Below, piece by piece: positions 44,913-54,309 of a stretch of DNA of 64,000 nt. Made by a program: the position numbers and the translations under genes. A model generated the notes under the pieces. That model searched no databases. It saw only the letters and a list, made by a program, of their open reading frames with translations, and was not told where the DNA came from. The stretch spans positions 186,001 to 250,000 of the forward strand of contig OZ245030.1 of NCBI GenBank assembly GCA_965223985.1. The letters run 5' to 3'. Positions within the stretch are counted from its first letter, which is position 1. Every line of letters starts with the position of its first letter. The DNA comes from JAPPKS01 sp963667895. Its GTDB lineage: Bacteria; Poribacteria; WGA-4E; PCPOR2b.

Positions 44913-45944
44913 ATGGATAACTCGCCAAGCAGCCGAACATATCGCCAGCGAAAACATACACCCACGGATCTCGACAAACAAATAGACTGGATCGCAATCG
45001 CACCCGATGTCGCGGTGCGCCTAAAGGGCGAGCCGCGAACGAAATCGGAAAAGGAGTGGCGATGGGGCAGCAAGGGCAGTTTCGCGCTCTACCTTGAAAA
45101 TGGGACATTCTCTGACTATGAGGATGGCGTCACAGGTGGCGTGATTGACATGGTGGAGCATTGCGAAGGTTTGGCGAGCCGAAAGGAGGCTGTCCAGTGG
45201 CTGAAAATGAACGATTACCTTCCCAGAAGCGGCACCTCGCCCCGACCGTGCGTGCCGACTTCGAAACCAAAAACTGCTCCCAAGATTACAAAACCGCCTC
45301 CTAATCCAGGAGAGCTAGAGTATGGATTAACCCTATGGAATGATGCCCGCCCGGTGCCAACAGAATCAGAGCATCCAGCGCGACGGTGGAGCCGTGGGCT
45401 GCTCCCATTAACAACCCAGATGCCACACTCAATCCGATTTCACTCTAGGAAGGAGTTTGTCATATGTTGCGTCGCAACCTTGAATCGCTGGATTGACGCG
45501 TTCCCCAAGACACCTGCTCCCCAAGCTGTGCACGCCATCGCTATCGACTCGACGGGTAAAAAGCGATGCCCCGTAGGATGGGACACAGATGACAAAAGAA
45601 CATACGGACGCGTTCACGGATGTGGGGTTTTCGTCATCGGAAGCCCCGACATCAGTATCATCAACATCTGCGAAGGAGTCAAGGACGCCCTCGCTATCTA
45701 CGAGAGAGAGCCCGGCGGCGTCATCGCTTCACTCACAACCTTCAGCAAACTTACGAATCATTACTCGTTGATTAAGCACATCGCCGAACGTAATCCTGTG
45801 ATTTTCCCAGACATGGACGAAGCAGGAAAATTAGCGACTGAAAAACTGACACGAGCGTTGCGTAGAGCTGGAGCAACCGTTAAAATACGACTGGGCGTGG
45901 AAGGGCGCGATCCTGCAGATTCAGCACTAAAGGGGTGGCTATGA
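44913..45944 (+). CDS. Toprim primase-like protein of phage/plasmid type
   Basis: 343 residues. The N-terminal part ('LYLENGTFSDYEDGVTGGVI') is like the CHC2/zinc-binding or oligonucleotide-binding region of phage primases, without an obvious zinc cluster. The C-terminal Toprim domain (about 235-330) has 'INICEGVKDALAIYE' (Glu) and 'VIFPDMDEAGKLATEKL' (DxD), the metal-binding residues of DnaG-type Toprim folds. No helicase domain is fused. It overlaps the next gene by ATGA. Confidence 0.7.
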   Translation: MDNSPSSRTYRQRKHTPTDLDKQIDWIAIAPDVAVRLKGEPRTKSEKEWRWGSKGSFALYLENGTFSDYEDGVTGGVIDMVEHCEGLASRKEAVQWLKMNDYLPRSGTSPRPCVPTSKPKTAPKITKPPPNPGELEYGLTLWNDARPVPTESEHPARRWSRGLLPLTTQMPHSIRFHSRKEFVICCVATLNRWIDAFPKTPAPQAVHAIAIDSTGKKRCPVGWDTDDKRTYGRVHGCGVFVIGSPDISIINICEGVKDALAIYEREPGGVIASLTTFSKLTNHYSLIKHIAERNPVIFPDMDEAGKLATEKLTRALRRAGATVKIRLGVEGRDPADSALKGWL

Positions 45945-46426
45945 ATCACTTTGACAAATCGACTGAAATATCAGAACCGCCGTCTCAGGCGGATCTCTTG
46001 GCTAACGACCTTAAAGCGATGTTTGGCTTGGACTATGACGAGACCAATCAGCCGACGATCCAAACAACCCTCGACAATGATTCTGGAGAAAAAAACGCCG
46101 CCAAGATGAAGCGAATAATTGACCCGTCCACCAATCGTTTAGGAGAATCCCTTCGGCACTCAACAGATGCGGGAATACACGATCGCCCGCGCACGCATGG
46201 GACTGGCAGAACTACTGATGGTCATGCTTCATCGTCGCCGTGGCGCCTCCCCGACGACGATGAACTGATGAAAGAGCTTAAAGTCATGCGAGCCGAGTAT
46301 GAAGCCTTTCTCAATTCCGCACACCCTGACGTCGCCGCCGCGATGAAGGCACGACTGCCGCCCAATGCGTTAACCATTGAGAACCTCAAGAAAGTGGTCA
46401 GTGACCGGCAAAGACAAAAACAGTAA
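45941..46426 (+). CDS. Hypothetical protein coupled to the primase-like gene
   Basis: ATG 45941 overlaps the primase stop (ATGA) and follows AGGGGTGG. The 161 residues are acidic and mostly disordered, with a helical C-terminus ('LMKELKVMRAEYEAFLNS'). The N-terminal 'SQADLLANDLKAMFGLDYDE' may be a short helix-forming motif. Function unknown; translational coupling suggests it works with the Toprim protein. Confidence 0.55.
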   Translation: MNHFDKSTEISEPPSQADLLANDLKAMFGLDYDETNQPTIQTTLDNDSGEKNAAKMKRIIDPSTNRLGESLRHSTDAGIHDRPRTHGTGRTTDGHASSSPWRLPDDDELMKELKVMRAEYEAFLNSAHPDVAAAMKARLPPNALTIENLKKVVSDRQRQKQ

Positions 46427-46870
46427 GACGTTTTCCTGTGCTTTTACTGGTCACTGTCCCTTTCACTTTCCATATCTGGTATTTTGGATACCCACCGATC
46501 ACCCTAATCCCTAAGCGCAGTTCCCGCACGATGTTTTGACTCGCCTTACTGGCTACATTTCACCCGACAAGTAACGATTTCACTAGTCTCTGACTCTTTA
46601 TAGGATTCTTGGCGCCAGAACGATGCTACGCCGATTATTCGACTAGTCAGGGACATCTGTCATTGTCCTAGTTGCTTCAAGGATAATGAAACTGAACTTG
46701 CCCCCATCCTTTAGCTAGAAATGAAGGCGATTCAAACCGTTACGTAAAGTTTCAACGCCTGAAATTGTTGGCTATACACCTAGCGGCGATAAAATCGTGC
46801 TGAAATAGTCCCTCCAACATATTATTCTTAAACGTGGTTCATCACGGTGTTTCATTTATCTGACTTTAAT
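46427..46870. other. Gap at the right edge of the accessory island
   Basis: No gene, RNA or repeat was recognised on either strand. It separates the primase unit from the core-like VOC-PhyH unit. Confidence 0.4.
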
Positions 46871-46900
46871 TTGTCAAAATTTTGGCAATCATGATATAAT
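46871..46900 (+). promoter_or_regulatory. Sigma-70-type promoter for the VOC-PhyH unit
   Basis: -35 TTGTCA (46871-46876), an 18-base spacer, and a consensus -10 TATAAT (46895-46900), 20 bases before the VOC ATG. The mRNA leader would be only about 13 bases. Confidence 0.65.
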
Positions 46901-46920
46901 AATAGTGGAGGGTATTGAAT

Positions 46921-47316
46921 ATGCGACTACACCACCACGCAATCATTGTCAACGATATGGACAAAGCTATAGAGACCTTCTGCGAGTTGCTTGGGATGAA
47001 GTTTATCCTTCGCCATCCGGGAGTGGGAGAGATACAAGAGGTTGCTTTTGTTGAGGATGTCCACACAGGTCACAGGATGGAGCTCATCCTGAAACCTGAC
47101 GGCAAATCCGGAGAACTGGATCACATCACATTTGAAGTGGATGATGTGGATATAGCATTCGAAAGGCTCAAGTCGCAGGGTCTAGTGGTCGGTGACGAGC
47201 CAACTGATGTCGCCGAGGGGAATTTCCAATTCAAGAAGATTCACTCGAGCGGCTGTCGGTTGGCACATCTGTTTGCGCCGAACAAGCTCAAAATTCAGCT
47301 CATCAAGTACGATTGA
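46921..47316 (+). CDS. VOC-family (glyoxalase/bleomycin-resistance-like) protein
   Basis: 131 residues from ATG 46921, 8 bases after GGAGGG. Two beta-alpha-beta-beta-beta halves are visible: 'HHHAIIVNDMDKAIETFCEL' and 'GELDHITFEVDDVDIAFERL'. Metal-ligand positions are His in 'HHHAII', Glu in 'MELILK' and His in 'LDHITFE', with a final 'LKIQLI'. The family includes lyases, dioxygenases and isomerases. The stop is 12 bases before the PhyH start, so the pair is co-transcribed. Substrate unknown. Confidence 0.8.
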   Translation: MRLHHHAIIVNDMDKAIETFCELLGMKFILRHPGVGEIQEVAFVEDVHTGHRMELILKPDGKSGELDHITFEVDDVDIAFERLKSQGLVVGDEPTDVAEGNFQFKKIHSSGCRLAHLFAPNKLKIQLIKYD

Positions 47317-47327
47317 GGAACTTATTC

Positions 47328-48194
47328 ATGACTCAAGCGCTCATTCACCACTTTCAGACATTCGGCTTTATCCATTGCAAGGGGTTTTTCTCGCCGCGGG
47401 AAACCCAAGTGCTTTCAGATGCCTTCGACTCCGCGATGAAGACGGCACGTGATGGTGCCGCGCCTCCCGAGTGGGGCCAACCGAGGCAACAAGTCAATTT
47501 CTTGCTGGATCCATTTGTTCCGTTCTTCGACCTTAATCCTGATGTGTTCTATCCCCTATTGACCGATCAGAGATTTGTCGACATCTTCAGACGTTTACTT
47601 GGGGACGATTTCATTCTGCCCGCAAGCGAAGGCATCCTGCATACGGGAGATAGTGCCTGGCACCACGACAACATTGCTCCGGATAACTTCTTCACAATGA
47701 GAGCTCATATCTATCTGGATCATCTCGGAAATGAAGATGGATGTCTGAACGTTGTTCCGGGAAGCCATTTCACGGCGTATCGCCAGGCGCTGGGGCGCGA
47801 TCGGGACGGACAAGTTTTGAATGCTATCAGGGCATTGAACATGCGTCCGGAGGAGGTGCCGGGCCGGTATCCAATTGCGAACGCGCCGGGGGATGTGATT
47901 TTTATGAATCATAAGCTGTTTCACGCCGCGTTGGGCAGCAAGGGCTATCGACGCTGTATCCACATTAACGCGACGAAGGCTGCGCATACGCACTCTGAGC
48001 CGGAATTGGTTGAGGCACTAAAAAACCACCTCAATAATGGATGTGCCGAAGTGCGCATTACAGCCGCTGCTGCGCTGCGAAGGATTGGCACCGCCGAAGC
48101 GTTGAAAGTTCTCAATCAAAAAGGGCAGGAATCCTCAGACACCAGAAAGAGAGCAAGTGAACAGCAAGTTATAAAGTTGCTTAGGTCGAATTAA
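47328..48194 (+). CDS. Phytanoyl-CoA dioxygenase (PhyH)-family protein with HEAT-like tail
   Basis: An Fe(II)/2-oxoglutarate oxygenase. The iron site is readable as H-x-D in 'DSAWHHDNIAPD' and the distal His in 'FMNHKLFHAALG', followed by the 2-oxoglutarate Arg in 'GYRRCIHINAT'. 'GCLNVVPGSH' is the family's central strand-turn. After about residue 225 there is an extra helical segment ('VRITAAAALRRIGTAEALKV') that looks like a HEAT repeat, not part of the usual fold. ATG 47328 follows GAGGAA; a TTG at 47313 overlaps the VOC gene. Confidence 0.82.
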   Translation: MTQALIHHFQTFGFIHCKGFFSPRETQVLSDAFDSAMKTARDGAAPPEWGQPRQQVNFLLDPFVPFFDLNPDVFYPLLTDQRFVDIFRRLLGDDFILPASEGILHTGDSAWHHDNIAPDNFFTMRAHIYLDHLGNEDGCLNVVPGSHFTAYRQALGRDRDGQVLNAIRALNMRPEEVPGRYPIANAPGDVIFMNHKLFHAALGSKGYRRCIHINATKAAHTHSEPELVEALKNHLNNGCAEVRITAAAALRRIGTAEALKVLNQKGQESSDTRKRASEQQVIKLLRSN

Positions 48195-48345
48195 GCCCGT
48201 GCGGACTGACATTGAGAGGACAATTAGGACCAAAATACGAGTGCAAGTGATACGACGACCACAAGAATTTTGATTTTCCCTTATAAGGATGGTTTACTGG
48301 GGATGCGTTCGTGCTACACACATCTGCAAGTCTGATTGTAGAACA

Positions 48346-50085
48346 ATGACAAAACCTGAAAATAGAAATGAAGAGGAGACGGTGAATACGATATCCGGCG
48401 ATTTTGAACAACCTACTGACTTCATCCGACAGATTATCAATCAAGACTTGAAGACAAACAAGTACGGTGGTCGAGTTCATACACGGTTCCCACCGGAGCC
48501 AAATGGCTATATACACCTAGGCAGCGCCAAAGCCATCTGTATCAACTTCGGTATTGCCGAAGATTACGACGGTCTTTACAATCTACGATTCGATGACACC
48601 AATCCCACCAAAGAAGATGTTGAATATGTGGAATCAATTAGAGACGATATTCGATGGCTTGGCTTTGATTGGGAAGATCGGGAATATAATGCATCGGACT
48701 ATTTTGAGCAACTCTATGGATATGCAGTACAGCTAATCAAAAAAGAGGTAGCATATGTCTGTGACTTGAGCCCGGCGGAAATTCGATATGGAAAGTATCG
48801 CGGCACCTTGACTGAACGGGGATTGGAAAGCCCTTATCGTAACCGTTCTGTCGAAGAGAACCTGGAGCTATTTGAGCGCATGCGCGCGGGCGAATTCCAG
48901 GCAGGCTCTCGTACTCTTCGGGCGAAAATTGATATGTCATCTCCCAATTTGAACATGCGGGATCCTGTCATGTACCGCATTCTATATGCGACGCATCATA
49001 GGACAGGTGATAAATGGTGTATCTATCCGATGTACGACTTTACTCATTGCATTTCTGATTCCATTGAAGGCATCACACATTCGCTCTGCTCCTTGGAATT
49101 TGAAAATAATCGTCCCTTATACGACTGGTTTCTCAACCAGTTAGATATCTATCATCCGCAGCAAATTGAGTTCGCTCGCCTCAATGTCAGCTATACCGTG
49201 CTAGGTAAGCGAAAGTTAATCCAATTGGTTGAAGAGGGTCATGTGAACGGGTGGGGCGATCCACGGATGCCTACGCTGTCCGGCTTGCGCCGGCGCGGCT
49301 ACACACCGGAGGCGATTCGAGATTTCTGCAGTCGAATTGGAATTGCCAAAGCCGATAATGTAGTTGATATTGCGCTGCTGGAGTATTGCGTTCGCCAGGA
49401 CTTGAACAAACGCGCGCCGCGTGTGATGGCGGTATTATCACCGCTTAAAGTAATCATTGACAACTACCCAGAGGGCAAAGTGGAGGAGTTAGATGCTGAC
49501 AACAATCCGGAGGACCCCAGCACCGGAACACGAAAGATTCTATTTTCTCGCGAACTGTACATCGAACAGGAAGACTTCATGGAAGCCCCGCCGAAGAAAT
49601 TCTTCCGTTTAGCGCCGGGGCGTGAAGTCCGGCTGAAACATGCGTATTATATTAAGTGCGATCGGGTAGTTAAGGATGAGAATGGAGAAACGGTTGAACT
49701 GCATTGTACATACGATGCTGAGACACGGGGCGGGTGGTCAGAAGATGGGCGCAAAGTTAGAGGCACGCTGCACTGGGTTTCGGCAACACATTCGCTTGAA
49801 GCTGAGGTCCGCTTGTACGATAATCTCTTTATAAAACCCAACCCGGACGATGTGGAAGATGGGGATGATTTCAAAGCCAACTTGAATCCAAATTCGTTGA
49901 CGATATTGAGTTCGTGTCGAGTTGAGTCCGGTTTAGCAGGCGCTGCGCCGGGAAGCCGCTACCAGTTTCTAAGGCAGGGTTATTTCTGTGTTGACCGCGA
50001 CGCTTTCGGCGAAAAACTCATTTTCAATCGGACGGTATTATTACGTGATACTTGGGCAAAAATCCAGAAGGCGCAGAAACGCTGA
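48346..50085 (+). CDS. glnS: Glutaminyl-tRNA synthetase
   Basis: A class I synthetase charging tRNA-Gln directly. The HIGH motif is 'FPPEPNGYIHLGSAK', and the KMSKS-type loop is 'LGKRKLIQLVEEG' (LGKRKL instead of the usual MSKRKL). 'RFDDTNPTKED' and 'CSLEFENNRPLYDW' are standard GlnRS blocks, and the C-terminal anticodon-binding beta barrels ('RLKHAYYIKCDRV') are complete. ATG 48346 is chosen; an ATG at 48289 and a GTG at 48382 after GAGGAG are alternatives. Its presence means the indirect amidation route is not obligatory here. Confidence 0.93.
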   Translation: MTKPENRNEEETVNTISGDFEQPTDFIRQIINQDLKTNKYGGRVHTRFPPEPNGYIHLGSAKAICINFGIAEDYDGLYNLRFDDTNPTKEDVEYVESIRDDIRWLGFDWEDREYNASDYFEQLYGYAVQLIKKEVAYVCDLSPAEIRYGKYRGTLTERGLESPYRNRSVEENLELFERMRAGEFQAGSRTLRAKIDMSSPNLNMRDPVMYRILYATHHRTGDKWCIYPMYDFTHCISDSIEGITHSLCSLEFENNRPLYDWFLNQLDIYHPQQIEFARLNVSYTVLGKRKLIQLVEEGHVNGWGDPRMPTLSGLRRRGYTPEAIRDFCSRIGIAKADNVVDIALLEYCVRQDLNKRAPRVMAVLSPLKVIIDNYPEGKVEELDADNNPEDPSTGTRKILFSRELYIEQEDFMEAPPKKFFRLAPGREVRLKHAYYIKCDRVVKDENGETVELHCTYDAETRGGWSEDGRKVRGTLHWVSATHSLEAEVRLYDNLFIKPNPDDVEDGDDFKANLNPNSLTILSSCRVESGLAGAAPGSRYQFLRQGYFCVDRDAFGEKLIFNRTVLLRDTWAKIQKAQKR

Positions 50086-50132
50086 CAAATACGGCTTGTC
50101 GTTTCTGCAATCTCTAGGATGGCAATAGCTTA

Positions 50133-50921
50133 TTATTTGCCGGTTTTTGACTCATCCCGAGCCGATTCACCTGATTTTTCAAAAGCTTCTTCTAGATATT
50201 CATAAGACTCATTCGGCTGCTTTCTTGCTTTTTCGCTGGAGTGCGTTTCAGCAATGTAATCCACGTGAAATTTGCGAATGGACATCACAGGGTAGGGTCC
50301 ATCAAAGCCTACGATTTTCCCCTTGACCTCAACTGTCTCATCGCCTTGGTCTCTACTAGCTTTTTGTCTTAACTGGTGGAACTTTTCGTTATTGCTAAAT
50401 ACAATTTTCTCATTCCAGCGGTCCGCAACCAACGCATGGTTGATAACTGATGTTTCAGCACGCCAACGCCTCCAAAACGGAACGTTGCGGAGATAACTGC
50501 GTGACCAGCCGGCGTGTGCGAAGAGGCTTCCAGTCACCGTGGCTTCGCTTTTGGCAACCCTGGGACGCGGACCTATCTGGCTTCCTCGGAAACGCTGGTC
50601 GCTCAATTGGCGTATAATATTATACACGTCAAAAGTGTAATATTCGCTATATTTATTCTTACCCCGTCGTGGGGTAATTTCGACCACTGTTGCGAAATGG
50701 CGTTTACGCTTCTTCTTATCGTAAGCAGGTTTAAACACTACATCTTCTGGATTTGCCCACGGTTTTAACAAGCGCCGAATCTGTCGAGCATCGTCATTGC
50801 TGACGAAACCAGAAAGTTCGATTTGGATATTTTCAACTCCTACATCGCCTGATGCAGCGAATTCTATAAACAAGAAAACGGCGAGGCAAAGACTGATGAC
50901 TTGTAACCCGATTAATTTCAA
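50133..50921 (-). CDS. Exported hypothetical protein
   Basis: TTG 50921 has AAGGAGGAG 6 bases upstream and opens a signal peptide ('LKLIGLQVISLCLAVFLF' ending near 'AASG'). The mature ~240 residues start with a small domain 'IQIELSGFVSNDDARQIRRL', then basic segments ('KKRKRHFATVVEITPRRGK') and a beta-rich part, and end in an acidic tail. The first domain looks like a heavy-metal-associated (ferredoxin-like) fold by pattern only, without CxxC. It is transcribed toward glnS. Function unknown. Confidence 0.6.
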   Translation of the reverse strand: MKLIGLQVISLCLAVFLFIEFAASGDVGVENIQIELSGFVSNDDARQIRRLLKPWANPEDVVFKPAYDKKKRKRHFATVVEITPRRGKNKYSEYYTFDVYNIIRQLSDQRFRGSQIGPRPRVAKSEATVTGSLFAHAGWSRSYLRNVPFWRRWRAETSVINHALVADRWNEKIVFSNNEKFHQLRQKASRDQGDETVEVKGKIVGFDGPYPVMSIRKFHVDYIAETHSSEKARKQPNESYEYLEEAFEKSGESARDESKTGK

Positions 50922-51067
50922 TGTACTCTCCTCCTTAGTGTTCTGGGACAATAACGAACAACTGAGCAAGTTATATGCCATAATTTTCTAGTGCCATTGA
51001 GCAAGGGATGCTGAAATAGGCTTAATCTAACAGACATCCTTGGTTGACATCTGAACTTAACTGTACA

Positions 51068-51098
51068 ATTATACCCTATATTCGGCGAAGAGTTTCAA
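51068..51098 (-). promoter_or_regulatory. Promoter candidate for the exported hypothetical gene
   Basis: On the minus strand: -35 TTGAAA (51098-51093), a 19-base spacer and -10 TATAAT (51073-51068), about 145 bases upstream of TTG 50921. The rest of 50922-51582 contains nothing else that I recognise. Confidence 0.45.
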
Positions 51099-51582
51099 GA
51101 AATATCGATCGAAAACTTCCCAACTTTGGGTCGCCTACACTTCGCTGTTTCAGTCAAAATCCCGCAAAGCTCTTCAAATCCAAGCCTAGCTAGAAAATCG
51201 AGCAGTGAATCAGAAGGTACACGGAGAAGGAAAATAAGAATCAAATGTCTCCTTAATTGATGATACCATTTGCGATGTTCGCCCTTTCCCTTCTACTCAC
51301 TTATTACTAACCAAGGTCTGCTCTCAGCAGCATCTGTGAGCTTAGGTTTTGACTTGGGGGATCAAAAAGTGTGGCAATCGTCGTGTGACCTGTAGCAAAA
51401 GTGATACCCTAACAAAGTAAGCCACCCTTTCAAGTTTCGCAGATAATCTATAGAGAGGTGTGGAAGGAAGAAATGCTTGATGCGATCACTCATCATTCGG
51501 TGTCAGAGCAATTTGATTCGTTTCTAAATCTTAATATGCTATACTGAAAAAAACTGAATACGCTGTGAGTAGAGGACAGTTT

Positions 51583-52587
51583 ATGGACAGGTTTGGAGTT
51601 GGTGTGATTGGTTGCGGCGTTATGGGCAGAAGCCTTGCACATAGTGCGCAAGCGCTTGAGCACGTCGATGTTCTACGTGTTAGCGATTTAGATGAGGGTC
51701 TTGCTAAGAAACTGGCGGCGGAGGTTAACGCCGAGTACAATCTCGATTACAATGACCTACTGGCAGATGAGTGTATACAGGGGGTGTTAATTGCATCGCC
51801 ACCGTTTATGCACTGTCAAATGGCTGTTGATGCTGCCATTGCGGGCAAGCACGTTTTCTCTGAAAAACCGATGGCGCCTACGCTGGAAAGCTGTGATGCG
51901 ATGATTGAAGCCGCTCAGAGGAATGGCGTGAAATTAACGATTGGATTGGTTTGTCGATTTCACGCCACCCACTCAAAGGTGCGCGAAATCGTACTCAGTG
52001 GTCAACTGGGAAATCCTGTTTGCATGGTGATGCATCGAATTGGCGGCCCTTGGGATAGCGATAGCTATGGGACGAACTGGCGTTATCAGCGCGATAAGTC
52101 AGGCGGATCTCTCATGGAGATTAGTGCTCACGAGATAGACTTCATGCGGTGGACATGCGGAGAAGTCAAAACCGTTTATGCTATAGGCGGTACATACGTT
52201 CAGCAAGAAGCCGACTATCCCGATGTTGTTCTCGCTTCGTTAACATTCGAGAGCGGAGGGGTTGGGGTGCTTCACTCAAGTCACGTCTCTGCTATTGGTG
52301 GGTATGGCGGACGCGTTGATTGCAAAAGAGGCTCGATCTATTTCCCGCAGATTTGGGGCAGAGATGCAGCAATCCGCGTTAAAGCATTTGAAGGCGGGGA
52401 AAGACGTATCCCAATCTCTGAGATTGTGGTAGAAGATCCAGTCCGCCAGGAGATCCGGGCATTTGTCGACGCTATCCTGAACGATACAACGCCACCAATC
52501 ACGGGGACAGATGGACGTGCGGCTGTGCAAATTGCGCTGGCGGCTTATCAGTCTATTGAGACTGGAAAACCTATTGACTGCCGCTAG
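51583..52587 (+). CDS. Gfo/Idh/MocA-family NAD(P)-dependent oxidoreductase
   Basis: 334 residues from ATG 51583, after AGAGGA. The Rossmann motif 'FGVGVIGCGVMGRSLA' is at the N-terminus, and 'GKHVFSEKPMAPTLESCDAM' carries the family EKP lysine. The C-terminal domain has 'GGSLMEISAHEIDFMRWTCG', with the catalytic His region typical of inositol- or sugar-dehydrogenase relatives. Such enzymes oxidise polyols or amino sugars. The substrate cannot be predicted; an upstream TTG/GTG at 51565 is a weaker start. Confidence 0.88.
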   Translation: MDRFGVGVIGCGVMGRSLAHSAQALEHVDVLRVSDLDEGLAKKLAAEVNAEYNLDYNDLLADECIQGVLIASPPFMHCQMAVDAAIAGKHVFSEKPMAPTLESCDAMIEAAQRNGVKLTIGLVCRFHATHSKVREIVLSGQLGNPVCMVMHRIGGPWDSDSYGTNWRYQRDKSGGSLMEISAHEIDFMRWTCGEVKTVYAIGGTYVQQEADYPDVVLASLTFESGGVGVLHSSHVSAIGGYGGRVDCKRGSIYFPQIWGRDAAIRVKAFEGGERRIPISEIVVEDPVRQEIRAFVDAILNDTTPPITGTDGRAAVQIALAAYQSIETGKPIDCR

Positions 52588-52728
52588 CCCAAGAAAATCA
52601 GCCAATCAACCAATCAGAAAAGCGAGTCGAAAACACAAGATGGAGGGTAAAACAGATTACTCAGTCAATAAAGCACTCCATGATCAGGATTTGTGTCTGC
52701 AATATAAGAATGGTCAACGGATTTTAAC

Positions 52729-52758
52729 TTGCATTTGTAATTTGGGATATGCTAAAAT
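52729..52758 (+). promoter_or_regulatory. Promoter candidate for the infC-rpmI-rplT operon
   Basis: -35 TTGCAT (52729-52734), an 18-base spacer, and -10 TAAAAT (52753-52758), leaving a leader of about 165 bases before infC. The leader has an imperfect hairpin (TTGAAGCA ... TGCTTTTCAA, about 52838-52865), which may serve L20-type autoregulation; that role is a guess. Confidence 0.45.
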
Positions 52759-52929
52759 ACACAATATCGTTTACATCCGCAATCCTAATCATCCATAGAA
52801 TTAAATAAACTTGCAAGTCTATAATTTTTTGGTAAAGCTTGAAGCAGCAGCTAGTTGCTTTTCAAACACATCGAAGTTTATTCGGTGATTTTTTGAACAT
52901 TTATTGTTGCATACGTGGAGGTGTATAAA

Positions 52930-53481
52930 ATTCAGAAAAGAGGCAACCGTGCCCGAGGGAAGCCCCGGGAACCACAAAATAGAGTGAATGAGCGAATCCG
53001 AGCTAGACAGGTTTTCGTCATTGATTCGGATAACAAGCAGCTCAGCGCGATGTTACCTCGCGAGGCATTGCAAATCGCTCGAGAGAAGGGACTTGACTTG
53101 GTTGAAGTTTCCCCGAATGCTGATCCGCCGGTTTGTAAGATTATGGATTACGGGAAATTTCAATATGAGAAGAGCAAACGGGCAAAAGAAGCTAAGAAGA
53201 AACAAGCGAAAGTTATCCTAAAAGAATTAAAATTTAACTCGGTAAGGACCGGCGACCACGACTTTCAATTTAAGATGCGGCATGCCCGCGAATTTTTATC
53301 GAATGGCTGGAAAGTCAAGATAACAGTTAGATTCAAAGGACGTGAGATGGCGCACACTGACCTTGGTCGTAAAATGCTGCAACGCTTCACAGACGACATT
53401 GCAGACATTGGAGAGGTTGAGCAATCCCCTCGAATGGAAACGAGAACAATGTTTATAATCTTAGGACCAAAATCGTCGTAG
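52930..53481 (+). CDS. infC: Translation initiation factor IF-3
   Basis: IF-3 binds the 30S subunit and checks the start codon. The sequence has the N-domain 'VNERIRARQVFVID', 'SPNADPPVCKIMDYGKF' (signature) and the C-domain 'ITVRFKGREMAHTDLG'. The frame can be extended to GTG 52915, but GGAGGTG (52917-52923) would then be inside the gene. It lies 6 bases before an ATT at 52930, so an AUU start, as in E. coli and many other infC genes, is most likely and would give IF-3 feedback control. rpmI and rplT follow on the same strand. Confidence 0.92.
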   Translation: MQKRGNRARGKPREPQNRVNERIRARQVFVIDSDNKQLSAMLPREALQIAREKGLDLVEVSPNADPPVCKIMDYGKFQYEKSKRAKEAKKKQAKVILKELKFNSVRTGDHDFQFKMRHAREFLSNGWKVKITVRFKGREMAHTDLGRKMLQRFTDDIADIGEVEQSPRMETRTMFIILGPKSS

Positions 53482-53536
53482 TGTAGTTGTGATATGGACT
53501 TGTAGTTGGACCCTCATAACCCAAGGGATTTGATTA

Positions 53537-53731
53537 ATGCCAAAAATAAAAACCCATAAGGGAGCGGCAAAACGTTTCAAGCGTACAGGGGGTGGGAAAA
53601 TCCGGAGATACCAAGCCAATGCAAACCACCTCTTCATATCGAAAACTAGCAAACGCAAACGGAATCTCAGAAAGAGTAGGCTGATAGATTCAACCAATAT
53701 GAAAAGGGTAAGCCGTTTACTAGGTAAATAA
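53537..53731 (+). CDS. rpmI: 50S ribosomal protein L35
   Basis: 64 residues with the family start 'MPKIKTHKGAAKRFKRTGGG' and a very basic sequence ending 'MKRVSRLLGK'. It lies between infC and rplT in the canonical order. L35 is a late-assembling large-subunit protein. The spacing to infC is 55 bases. Confidence 0.96.
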   Translation: MPKIKTHKGAAKRFKRTGGGKIRRYQANANHLFISKTSKRKRNLRKSRLIDSTNMKRVSRLLGK

Positions 53732-53848
53732 TATCAGCGTCCGTTTTGAGCTCCCCAAACGCGTCGTCAAAGTTCGTTCCTTATGAATCAATAACGGCAA
53801 TATTTTCGAAATCGCACCTACATCTTTTATTTCTTTAAGAGGATAAGA

Positions 53849-54202
53849 ATGGCAAGAGTTGACACAGGCAACGTTCGTGTGAGACGTCGGAAAAGGATGT
53901 TAAAACACTCAAAAGGGTATCGTGGTGGGCGGAATAATTTGAAGCGAACTGCCATGGAAGCGGTCGAAAAGGGGTGGAATTACGCTTATGCTCATAGACG
54001 GGTCCGTAAGCGGGAGTACAGAAGGCTCTGGATTGCTCGAATCAACGCCGCAGCAAGAATGCACGGTTTACCCTATAACCAATTTATTGCTGGACTTAAA
54101 AGAGCGGGAATTGCACTGAATCGTAAGGTTCTAGCGGACGTAGCGGTTTATGACGAAGCGGGATTTGCTCAGATTGCGGCACTTGTGAAGGCGTCGAGTT
54201 GA
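53849..54202 (+). CDS. rplT: 50S ribosomal protein L20
   Basis: 117 residues with 'MARVDTGNVRVRRRKRMLKH', 'SKGYRGGRNNLKRTAMEAV' and 'LWIARINAAARMHGLPYNQF', all conserved L20 blocks. L20 binds 23S rRNA early in assembly and often represses its own operon. AGAGGATAAGA lies before the ATG. It is the last gene of infC-rpmI-rplT; a T-box leader for pheS follows. Confidence 0.96.
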   Translation: MARVDTGNVRVRRRKRMLKHSKGYRGGRNNLKRTAMEAVEKGWNYAYAHRRVRKREYRRLWIARINAAARMHGLPYNQFIAGLKRAGIALNRKVLADVAVYDEAGFAQIAALVKASS

Positions 54203-54309
54203 TGCGTGCTAGTTGACAAGGAAGATATTTTTCAATTACATTGGGAACACTATTTCAGAAGTAACCCCGCTGATTCCTCCTACACTGAAAAAACTGAATA
54301 TGGCAATTT

